This document shows, one piece after another, positions 1-6,829 of a stretch of 64,000 bases of DNA. Made by a program: the position numbers and the translations under genes. The notes under the pieces are model-generated. The model was given only the letters and a program-made list of their open reading frames with translations, was not told where the DNA came from and ran no database searches. Source of the DNA: Pseudomonadota bacterium (lineage in GTDB: Bacteria; Myxococcota_A; Polyangia; Polyangiales; Polyangiaceae); NCBI GenBank assembly GCA_023428245.1, contig JAEYYX010000048.1, forward strand, positions 26,486 through 90,485. Direction: 5' to 3'. How positions within the stretch are numbered: the first letter of the stretch is position 1; each line of letters begins with the position of its first letter.

Positions 1-292
1 TCGCCTCGGGAGCGAAGATACAGGTCGCGCCCGCCTTCGAAGCGAGTTCGACGTCCCTCTCCAGGGTGCGGGGGTACTTCGCAAGGTCTTCGTTCGGTCC
101 GAACTGCGTAGGGTTCACGAAGACGGTGACAATCACTTCGTCGGCGATGCGTGCGGCGTGCTCGACAAGGCTCAGGTGCCCTTCGTGGAGCGCGCCCATT
201 GTCAAGACAACCCCCACTCGGCGGCCGGCTCGGCGCGCCGCTTCCGCGCGGGCTCGGATCTCATCGACTCGGTGGAGGATGAGCGCGCTCAC
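1..292 (-). CDS. panC: Pantothenate synthetase (pantoate-beta-alanine ligase), 3' part outside window
   Basis: PanC condenses pantoate with beta-alanine using ATP, the last step of pantothenate synthesis. Only the first 97 codons are present; the gene runs off the left edge. The N-terminal nucleotide-binding signature TMGALHEGHLSLV (HIGH-type motif) and the segment VNPTQFGPNEDLAKYPRT are both diagnostic of PanC. The start is GTG at 292, overlapping the TGA stop of panB (289-291) as GTGA, so the two genes are translationally coupled and act in consecutive steps of one pathway. The identity is clear from the motifs; completeness cannot be judged here. Confidence 0.95.
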   Translation of the reverse strand, partial: MSALILHRVDEIRARAEAARRAGRRVGVVLTMGALHEGHLSLVEHAARIADEVIVTVFVNPTQFGPNEDLAKYPRTLERDVELASKAGATCIFAPEA

Positions 293-1164
293 GACCCCGT
301 CTCCTCGGAGTCAGAGGCGCTCGAGCGCGGAGCCTTCTCCCCTTCTTTCATGCGGAACGAGTGCGCCGTGTCCGGGAACTCACCCGCCCTCACCTCTCGA
401 ACGTACTCGGAGACGGCGCGAACGACTTCATCGCCCAGCGAGGCAAACCGCTTCACGAATTTCGGAGCTCGCCCTCTCCCGAGGCCCAACAGGTCCGTCG
501 AGACCAAAACCTGCCCACTTGTGGCCGCACCCGCCCCAATCCCAATCGTCGGGATCCGCACCGCCTCGGTGATCGCCAGGCCGACTTCACTCGGCACCCC
601 TTCAATCACGAGCGCATAGGCGCCCGCCTCTTCGATACTCTGAGCGTCCTCGATGAGCTGCTCCGCTTCGCGCGTCAGGCGCCCCTGCACCCGAAAGCCG
701 CCCATGCTGTGCACCGACTGAGGAACGAGGCCCACGTGGCCCATGACGGGAATCCCCGCTTTGACGATCTTCTCCACAGCCCGCGCCACCGTGCGTCCGC
801 CCTCGAGCTTCACGGACTCAGCGCCACCTTCTTTGACGAGCCTCCCCGCCGCGCGGAGCGCGTCGATCTCGTCCGTTTGATAAGAAAGGAACGGCAGATC
901 ACAAACGATGTGTGCGCTCGGACGCGCCCGAGCCACCGCGCTCGAGTGGTAGACCATCTGGTCCAAAGTCACCGGGAGGGTCGTCTCGTGACCTTGCACC
1001 ACCATCCCGAGCGAATCACCTACCATCAGGACATCGACCCCGGCCTCGTCGAGGAGAGTCGCCATGGTCGCGTCATAGGCGGTCACGACCGTTATCTTCT
1101 GGCCCGCCGCGTACAGCTCACCGAGCGTCGTGACGGTCACCTTGGGGCGCTTGTTCAAGTCCAA
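289..1164 (-). CDS. panB: 3-methyl-2-oxobutanoate hydroxymethyltransferase
   Basis: PanB transfers a hydroxymethyl group from 5,10-methylene-THF to alpha-ketoisovalerate to make ketopantoate. The 291-residue product is slightly longer than the usual 260-280. Family motifs include TAYDATMATLLDEAGVD near the N terminus, the metal-binding VGDSLGMVVQGHETTLPVT, the KLEGG segment, GHVGLVPQSVHSMGGF and IGIGAGAATSGQVLV. The last ~20 residues are a charged tail beyond the TIM barrel. It overlaps panC by 4 nt (GTGA), forming a panB-panC operon; the substrate links to branched-chain metabolism (ilvE lies 3 kb away). Confidence 0.97.
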   Translation of the reverse strand: MDLNKRPKVTVTTLGELYAAGQKITVVTAYDATMATLLDEAGVDVLMVGDSLGMVVQGHETTLPVTLDQMVYHSSAVARARPSAHIVCDLPFLSYQTDEIDALRAAGRLVKEGGAESVKLEGGRTVARAVEKIVKAGIPVMGHVGLVPQSVHSMGGFRVQGRLTREAEQLIEDAQSIEEAGAYALVIEGVPSEVGLAITEAVRIPTIGIGAGAATSGQVLVSTDLLGLGRGRAPKFVKRFASLGDEVVRAVSEYVREVRAGEFPDTAHSFRMKEGEKAPRSSASDSEETGS

Positions 1165-1295
1165 AAGTCCCTCTCGTCTTTTTTCGGGGGGCGCCGCAAA
1201 GTCGGCGCGCGGACACCAGAGGTGCCGCCGCGGACTCTACAACTTCAAGAGACCCGGACAAGGGAGAGGCAGGACAGGGGAACATGGGCACTCGC

Positions 1296-1328
1296 CCTGA
1301 GCGCCCATGTGCACCTCGAGCGCTCAGG
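1296..1328 (-). other. Perfect 9-bp inverted repeat between the histone-like gene and panB
   Basis: CCTGAGCGC (1296-1304) and GCGCTCAGG (1320-1328) form a perfect stem with a 15-nt loop, 38 nt past the histone-like stop codon. There is no U-tract on either side, so it could be a factor-dependent terminator or RNA-stability hairpin, or a protein-binding palindrome upstream of panB. The rest of 1165-1365 shows nothing else that I recognise. Confidence 0.4.
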
Positions 1329-1365
1329 CGAAGAAGGACCCGCCGCGCCGAGGTATCCCTGGTCC

Positions 1366-1656
1366 TTACTTCTTCTTCGGAGCCTTCTTGGCAGCTTTCT
1401 TAGCGACCTTCTTGGTCGTCTTCTTGGCAGCCTTGGCCACGGTCTTGGCCTTGCTTGCAGCCTTCTTGGTGGCCTTCTTAGTCGTCTTCTTCGCCGCCTT
1501 GGCGACGGTCTTCGCGGTCTCGCTCACGGCCTCGGCGACCTTCTGAACGACTTTCTTGGCGACCTTCTTCGCCTTCTTCTTCGCCTTCTTCGCGGGAGCT
1601 GCCACTGCCTCGATTGCGGGAGCGGCGACTGCCTTCTTGGTCTTTCGTGCTGCCAT
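1366..1656 (-). CDS. Lys/Ala-rich histone H1-like DNA-binding protein
   Basis: A 96-residue, extremely basic protein made almost only of Lys, Ala, Val and Thr, with repeated KKA/KKV/KKTTKK blocks like eukaryotic H1 tails and bacterial HctB/AlgP-type histone-like proteins. It has no folded-domain signature. The segment KTVAKAAKKTTKK occurs twice in the C-terminal half, an internal duplication. The start is the ATG at 1656, preceded by AAGGAAAA, rather than an upstream ATG at 1701. Such proteins bind DNA through charge and probably compact the nucleoid; that role is inference from composition. A leader hairpin (GCTCCC/GGGAGC, 1681-1699) lies between promoter and start. Confidence 0.85.
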   Translation of the reverse strand: MAARKTKKAVAAPAIEAVAAPAKKAKKKAKKVAKKVVQKVAEAVSETAKTVAKAAKKTTKKATKKAASKAKTVAKAAKKTTKKVAKKAAKKAPKKK

Positions 1657-1708
1657 CTGGTTTTCCTTTTGTTCTGGATCGCTCCCCAAAAACGGGAGCA
1701 CAAGACTA

Positions 1709-1738
1709 CTCTAACATTTTTGCTCCTCACCTCGTCAA
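1709..1738 (-). promoter_or_regulatory. Putative sigma70-type promoter of the histone-like gene
   Basis: On the minus strand TTGACG (1733-1738) is followed after 18 bp by TTAGAG (1709-1714), about 50 nt upstream of the ATG at 1656. The AT-rich stretch stands out in GC-rich surroundings. Assigned by eye from the consensus only. Confidence 0.45.
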
Positions 1739-1862
1739 GAACTACGCGCGAGCGTCCGGGAGACAACCATCAGCGACCCGTGATACACCCCTTGGAAGCG
1801 AGCTCGACCATGCGGCACAACATCCCACACAGAGCCACCGCGAGGCTCCTTCGGAACGGACG

Positions 1863-2588
1863 ATGACGACCGAGAGCGAGAACGAATCCGTACGGAGCGA
1901 GCGCGCCGCCACGGACGAGTCGGTCCAGAGCGAGCTCGCGGTCGAGGCTCGACGTCTGCTAACTCGGTACGTCGTAGAGGTGGTGTTGCCTCTCGGACTC
2001 TGTCCTTGGGCCGCAGGTTCGCTCAGTTCCGGAAAGCTTCTGATCGAGCCAATTTGTGCTGGATTCTTCGAAGAGCTCTCGGCGTCACGGGCCGCCGCAC
2101 TCACACAAGAAGTCCTCGTCGCGGCGACTCGGGATGAACGGATCGAGCTCGTCATGATCCCCTTCCCTGGTCTCCGCATGAATCGGGTCGAGTTCGATGA
2201 GGTGGCGCGCTCCGTTCGGAAGCTCGATCGCGAAGGACGATTCGCGCTCGCCGCCTTCCATCCCGAAGGGGTCCCCTCGATCACTTCGGCCGACCAGGCG
2301 GTGACCTTCTTGAGGCGCTCCCCCGACCCTATGCTCCAGGCGGTGCGCAGCGATGTGATTTCGAGAATCAATCCCGGCCTAGGCGAAGGAACGAGCTTCG
2401 CGTCCGCGCTGGAGATCGCGAGCTTGCTCGCCCAGGAGCCCAAAGAGTCGCTCCGCTCGCGCATTCTCGGCGCCAATTGGGCGACTCTGAAGCGCCTCGG
2501 TGTGGAGGACGTCGGCGCGAAGATCATAAGCATCCATGAGGATAGGGACGCCACGTATCAGCGAATCGCAGGCAGGGGGGACGCTTGA
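1863..2588 (+). CDS. DUF1415 family protein
   Basis: A 241-residue protein of unknown function that resembles the DUF1415 family. The family's first signature (a conserved Leu-Cys-Pro after a helical segment) appears as VVLPLGLCPWAAG near residue 45, and the second (AxFHP followed by NxxNRSPxPxL) as AAFHPEG and RRSPDPMLQAV around residues 137-160. The N-terminal ~25 residues are acidic and poorly conserved-looking. The chosen ATG at 1863 has only a weak GGAACGGA upstream; earlier in-frame starts add unstructured sequence. Its TGA overlaps the TTG start of the ABC ATPase gene (TTGA), so the two are probably cotranslated. No reaction is known for the family. Confidence 0.75.
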   Translation: MTTESENESVRSERAATDESVQSELAVEARRLLTRYVVEVVLPLGLCPWAAGSLSSGKLLIEPICAGFFEELSASRAAALTQEVLVAATRDERIELVMIPFPGLRMNRVEFDEVARSVRKLDREGRFALAAFHPEGVPSITSADQAVTFLRRSPDPMLQAVRSDVISRINPGLGEGTSFASALEIASLLAQEPKESLRSRILGANWATLKRLGVEDVGAKIISIHEDRDATYQRIAGRGDA

Positions 2589-4228
2589 ACACCGACAATA
2601 CGGCGAGCCAAACGCTGATCCTTAGGCTCGAAGACTACAGCGTCTCGGCGGGGGCAGGACACCGCCTTTTCGAAACGCCCCCTGTCTCAGCGACCATTCA
2701 CGCGGGCTCCGGACTTTTCTGGTTTGGGAGGATCGGGACCGGGAAGTCGCTCATCGCCCAGGGGCTCGCGAACCTCCTACCGCCTTTCGCGCGCACGAGC
2801 GGCACGATGAAACCTACGGCGCCGTCGGTCGCGCTCGTTCCCCAAGATCCTCGCCTGGTCGTCCTTCCTTCGGACACACTCGCGAGCCTCGGACGCGTGA
2901 CCCGCGCCGGTACCCCGAGCTCACCTTCACTCCTCGAGACCCTCGCTGAGCTCCATGTCGATGCGGAGCGACTCCGACATGTACCCTTCCGCGATTGTTC
3001 GACGAGCGAACGCACGCGCATCCTGCTCGCGCTCGCCCTCGAGAGCGATCCCGACCTCGTAGTGATCGACGGTTGGGCCGAAGGTGCCAGCCCTTTCGAG
3101 GCCGGAAAAGTCCTCGAGCTCATCGAGCGGCGCCGGCAGCTCGGTACCGCTTTTCTGATCTTCGGTCGCGAGGCTCCCGTCGATCTTCCGGTGGCTTTCG
3201 AGGTCCGAGAGCTGCCAGGACGCCCGACGTCTCACGCGGTCCCGCTCATCCGGCGCGCGCAACGAGACGAAGCGCCCGAGCCGAAAAGGCCGAACCTGTT
3301 GGAGCTGCGCAACGTGCGTGTGGCGCGCGGACGCTCGGGGGGAAACGGGGCCGAACGAGGCTACGAAGCTGTGCGCGGCGTCAGCTTCTACTTGCGCGAG
3401 GGCGGGTCCCTTGCGCTCCTCGGTCCAGCCGGCAGCGGAAAGTCCGCCTTACTCGAGGCCATCTTCGGCGTAAGCTCACACCGCAGTGGTCGCATCCTCT
3501 TTGGAGGCCATGACATCCCGCCCGCGCTGGCGAGCGCACCGCGCTTTCGAAAAGAGATGCAGCTCGCGCTCAAGGATGGAGCCGCGGCCCTCGACGGACA
3601 AAAAACGGTCCGCCAGCTCCTCAGCGATGCGTACAAGATCGCGGGACAAAAGCCCTACGACCTCGGGACCTGGGTCTCGCGCCTCGGACTCCCGGACCGT
3701 ATCCTCGATCTTCCCGCTGATCACCTGAGCGCGGGCGAGTCGGCCCGCATCGCCTTGGCCCGCAGTCTCATCCCTAGACCCAGGCTGCTCCTGCTCGACG
3801 CGCCGAGGACCCTCGGACTCACTACCGACGATGGCGCGCTCCTCTCGGTCCTGCTCGGAGAGCGACAGCGAGGCATGAGCCTCCTTGTCGCGACAAGTGA
3901 CCCTTCGATCGCGGTCTCTCTTTGTGACCACGTGGCGATGATGTTCGCCGGAGTCGCCGTGGAGATAGGCCCGGCGGCGCGCGTCCTCGAAGCTCCGGCC
4001 CATCCGGCGACCCTCGACTATCTCGAAGGCTCCTCGCGGCCCATTCCACAGAACGCCTGGGTACCGGGGTGCGCGTATACGGCAGCCTGCCGCTCACGGG
4101 AGCTCGGTCGTTGTGACGCTGTGCGTCCGCGTCTCGAGGCTCTCTTGCTCCCCGAGACCGGAGAACGGAGGCGCATCGCCTGCCATTTCCCGCTACGAGG
4201 CACCGCCCCCGAATCACCGGCAACGTGA
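2585..4228 (+). CDS. Tandem ABC ATPase of the oligopeptide-transporter (DppD/DppF) type with degenerate catalytic residues
   Basis: A 547-residue protein with two fused ABC domains. Walker A is intact in both (GRIGTGKS 48-55, GPAGSGKS 280-287). The signatures are weak: CSTSERTRI around 138-146 and LSAGE at 381-385. After the Walker B aspartates (D162, D405) the catalytic glutamate is missing, replaced by Gly163 and Ala406, and no H-loop histidine is visible (TSDPS at ~437-441 in domain 2). The C-terminus keeps the cysteine pattern of the oligopeptide-transporter ATPase tail (C496, C502, C510, C533). No permease or binding-protein gene lies nearby. The start is TTG overlapping the upstream stop. 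It may bind ATP without normal turnover; its role is unknown. Confidence 0.8.
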   Translation: MNTDNTASQTLILRLEDYSVSAGAGHRLFETPPVSATIHAGSGLFWFGRIGTGKSLIAQGLANLLPPFARTSGTMKPTAPSVALVPQDPRLVVLPSDTLASLGRVTRAGTPSSPSLLETLAELHVDAERLRHVPFRDCSTSERTRILLALALESDPDLVVIDGWAEGASPFEAGKVLELIERRRQLGTAFLIFGREAPVDLPVAFEVRELPGRPTSHAVPLIRRAQRDEAPEPKRPNLLELRNVRVARGRSGGNGAERGYEAVRGVSFYLREGGSLALLGPAGSGKSALLEAIFGVSSHRSGRILFGGHDIPPALASAPRFRKEMQLALKDGAAALDGQKTVRQLLSDAYKIAGQKPYDLGTWVSRLGLPDRILDLPADHLSAGESARIALARSLIPRPRLLLLDAPRTLGLTTDDGALLSVLLGERQRGMSLLVATSDPSIAVSLCDHVAMMFAGVAVEIGPAARVLEAPAHPATLDYLEGSSRPIPQNAWVPGCAYTAACRSRELGRCDAVRPRLEALLLPETGERRRIACHFPLRGTAPESPAT

Positions 4229-4329
4229 TCCTGCGCGCGGCGTCCAGCGTGCTCGATGGCCCCCTCTGAGTGACCGGGGAGCACAGATGTGACTCGGGGG
4301 GCGCTCCTCAGCGGCCCCCTGCTCGGTCG

Positions 4330-5427
4330 TCAGATCACTCGGTGGACCCAGCCGTGTTCATCAGGGCGACGGCCGTACTGAATATCGAGAAGTCGCTGGC
4401 GTAGCTCAGCCGCGATGGGCCCGGTCTCGCCGCCATGGATCAAAAACGATCCTGAATCGGACTTTACCTCGCCGACCGGCGTAATGACCGCAGCCGTACC
4501 GCAAGCGAAGACCTCGGTGATCTCCCCGCGGTCCACGCCCCGGCGCCAATCGTCGACAGTGATCGTTCCCTCTTCGGTGGCGTAGCCAAGGTCAGCCGCG
4601 AGCGTGAGCAGGCTGTCGCGAGTGATGCCCGGGAGCAGGCTTCCGGTCAGCCGGGGAGTCAGGAGACGTGCGCTCTTGCCGGAGCCGTAGACGAAGAACA
4701 GGTTCATGCCTCCCATTTCTTCGACGTCCGTGCGCTTGACCGCGTCGAGCCAGACCACTTGGTCACAGCCCGCGAGATTCGCTTGCCGCTGAGCGACGAG
4801 GCTCGCCGCGTAGTTCCCAGCGCACTTGGTGTCGCCCGTGCCACCGGGAGCTGCGCGCACGTAGTTCTTCGAGATCCAAACCGACACCGGCCGAACCCCT
4901 TTCGGGAAGTACGCACCCGATGGCGATGCGATGAGGAGAAAGAGGTACTCTTTGGCAGGACGAACGCCGAGCGCGGCCTCGGTCGCGATCATGAGCGGAC
5001 GCAGGTAGAGGCTTTCCCCGTCGCGACGAGGAACCCACTCTCGGTCCTGCTGGATCAACAGATCAGCAGCTTGCACGAAGATTTCTTCCGGAAGGCTCGG
5101 CATCGCAAGCCTCTCGGCGGAACTCTGGAAGCGACGAGCATTGGCATCGGGCCTGAAGGTAGCGACGCCGCCTCGAGCTTGCGAAAATGCCTTGAAGCCT
5201 TCGAAGATGGCTTGGCCGTAGTGGAAGACGCTCGCAGCCGGATCGAGTGAAATCGATTGGTAGGGGTCGATGCGTGCGTCATGCCAGCCTACACCTTCCA
5301 CATAACGGATCTGCACCATGTGTTCGGTGAAGAGGCGACCGAAGCCCAAGTTCTTCAGACGTTCCTCGCGCGTTTCGGGCGAGACGGGATTCGGATTCGA
5401 CGTGATGGAAAAGGAGAGGGCAGACAT
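4330..5427 (-). CDS. ilvE: Branched-chain amino acid aminotransferase
   Basis: This PLP-dependent fold-type IV transaminase interconverts Leu/Ile/Val and their 2-keto acids with glutamate/2-oxoglutarate. At 365 residues it matches the longer eukaryote/Mycobacterium-type BCAT II rather than the ~300-residue E. coli IlvE. Visible marks are VFHYGQAIFEGFKAF near residue 70, YLRPLMIAT, the catalytic-lysine motif DTKCAGNYAAS around residue 200, and EVFACGTAAVITPVG near the C-terminus (phosphate and substrate binding). It lies 43 bp downstream of a lipoprotein gene on the same strand. Cytoplasmic. Confidence 0.96.
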   Translation of the reverse strand: MSALSFSITSNPNPVSPETREERLKNLGFGRLFTEHMVQIRYVEGVGWHDARIDPYQSISLDPAASVFHYGQAIFEGFKAFSQARGGVATFRPDANARRFQSSAERLAMPSLPEEIFVQAADLLIQQDREWVPRRDGESLYLRPLMIATEAALGVRPAKEYLFLLIASPSGAYFPKGVRPVSVWISKNYVRAAPGGTGDTKCAGNYAASLVAQRQANLAGCDQVVWLDAVKRTDVEEMGGMNLFFVYGSGKSARLLTPRLTGSLLPGITRDSLLTLAADLGYATEEGTITVDDWRRGVDRGEITEVFACGTAAVITPVGEVKSDSGSFLIHGGETGPIAAELRQRLLDIQYGRRPDEHGWVHRVI

Positions 5428-5470
5428 TTTCAGAGATGCGGGATGCCTCGAACTGTACTTCGGGGCATAG

Positions 5471-6721
5471 TCATTGTGGGGCCGCTGCGCCAGTACCGCA
5501 GGAAATCAGGTCGATCCTTATCGTCTCAGCGCCCCCCTCCTGGCGCTCGATGACCAAGCCTCCCACCGCCGCGCCGAGTACCTCAACACCCAAGAGCGCG
5601 GGTTCCGGCCGGAGTGTGAGGGGCCCGTCCGAGAGTCCCTCTCCGAGTAGGCTCGCCCCGTCGCGCGCCGTCGCCAGAATCCAAGGGGTCTCGCCGTTTT
5701 CGAAGAGCAGAGGTAACCCGACGATCGTCTCGTCCGCAGGCGCCTGGATCGCAACCGATCCCGAGGCTGTCACACGACGAAACGTTGGTGCTGGGGCGCT
5801 GTCATCTCGCGACACGATCCAAAGAGCCTCACCTGCGCTCGTCGCGGAGAATTCGAGATTCGGGCCCGGCGACGTCAAATCGAGCGGCTGGGCCATAGGA
5901 ACGCAATCCTCGTCGAGCCTCTGCACTCGTAGAAACTCGGGAGGCGCCGCGACCAAGCCGCCATCGAGCTCGGGAGCTGCGTCGTTGCTCTTGGAAACAA
6001 TGGACGCCCAGAGGAGCCAGTACCCACCGGGCGCAGGCAGGAGAAGTGGACGGGCCGCGTCATCCTCGGGAGGCGAAACGCGGCGCGGTGCGCCGATCGG
6101 AGCGAGGGAAGCAGCGTCGCGACGGGCACAATACACGCTTGCCTTGTCCTTCTTCTTCGGATCGCTCGAATCCCAAACCAAAAGGGCCTGGCTACCGCGC
6201 GCGGCAAGCTCGACGCTCTCCAGAGGCCGAAAGTTCGTCTCGACTTCCGCCACGCTTCCAGCTCGCAACCCTTCCCCCTCGGGCACGACGGAAGCGAGTG
6301 CGATGCGCTTTCCTCCCGCATCCCGATCGAGCCAAGCGAGGAGGAGCCCCCCGGAAAGAGCTACGAGCTTCGGAGGCTCGTCGCCTCCATAAACCCGCTC
6401 AAGCAAGACGTCGCGGGTCGTCGTCCCCTGCCGGACGTAGACCCGGATCCGATGTTCCTTCTCTCCTTCTACGGCCGAGAGAGCGAACCCATCCCGAAAT
6501 GGCGCACTCGCGCCCGTCTCAATCCCCCGACCTCCCCCGAGCAGCGCAAACTTTGCTCCCGGGACGCTGGAGCAGCTCGAGTTCCCTCGTTGTCCGACCT
6601 CAGGAGGCTCCACTTCCTTCGGCTGCGTCTGGTCATCGTCGTCGAGTTTCGGCTCCGATCTCTTACAACCCGCCATCAGGAGGCAGATCCCGAATCCGAG
6701 CGCTAGGAGATGCCGCCTCAT
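5471..6721 (-). CDS. Lipoprotein with repetitive beta-rich (propeller-like) body
   Basis: A 416-residue secreted lipoprotein: signal peptide with lipobox LMAGC at residues 15-19, then a short acidic linker (KLDDDDQTQPKEVE) typical of anchored myxobacterial lipoproteins. The body consists of repeating units with small hydrophobic strands such as GLLLAWLD, QALLVWDS, GYWLLWAS and EALWIVSRD, spaced about 50 residues apart. This periodicity suggests a beta-propeller; that is inference. Asp after the lipid Cys+1 is absent, so outer-membrane sorting is possible. No enzymatic motif was recognised. Same strand as ilvE, 43 bp upstream of it. Confidence 0.8.
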   Translation of the reverse strand: MRRHLLALGFGICLLMAGCKRSEPKLDDDDQTQPKEVEPPEVGQRGNSSCSSVPGAKFALLGGGRGIETGASAPFRDGFALSAVEGEKEHRIRVYVRQGTTTRDVLLERVYGGDEPPKLVALSGGLLLAWLDRDAGGKRIALASVVPEGEGLRAGSVAEVETNFRPLESVELAARGSQALLVWDSSDPKKKDKASVYCARRDAASLAPIGAPRRVSPPEDDAARPLLLPAPGGYWLLWASIVSKSNDAAPELDGGLVAAPPEFLRVQRLDEDCVPMAQPLDLTSPGPNLEFSATSAGEALWIVSRDDSAPAPTFRRVTASGSVAIQAPADETIVGLPLLFENGETPWILATARDGASLLGEGLSDGPLTLRPEPALLGVEVLGAAVGGLVIERQEGGAETIRIDLISCGTGAAAPQ

Positions 6722-6829
6722 TTCGCAGGTTTGTTACACGACCCGCCCCCCCTTGCGAAGGGCCCGCTCGCGTCTACCCTCCGGTTGGTCATACCACTCG
6801 CCCCTCCGGCACCCTCTCATCTCGCCCGG

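Noticed and set aside
361..1866. Long plus-strand open frame (501 codons) opposite panB and the histone-like gene
   Set aside because: It is the antisense of clearly coding panB and of the Lys/Ala-rich gene; its composition (Arg/His/Leu low complexity) follows from GC-rich codon bias.
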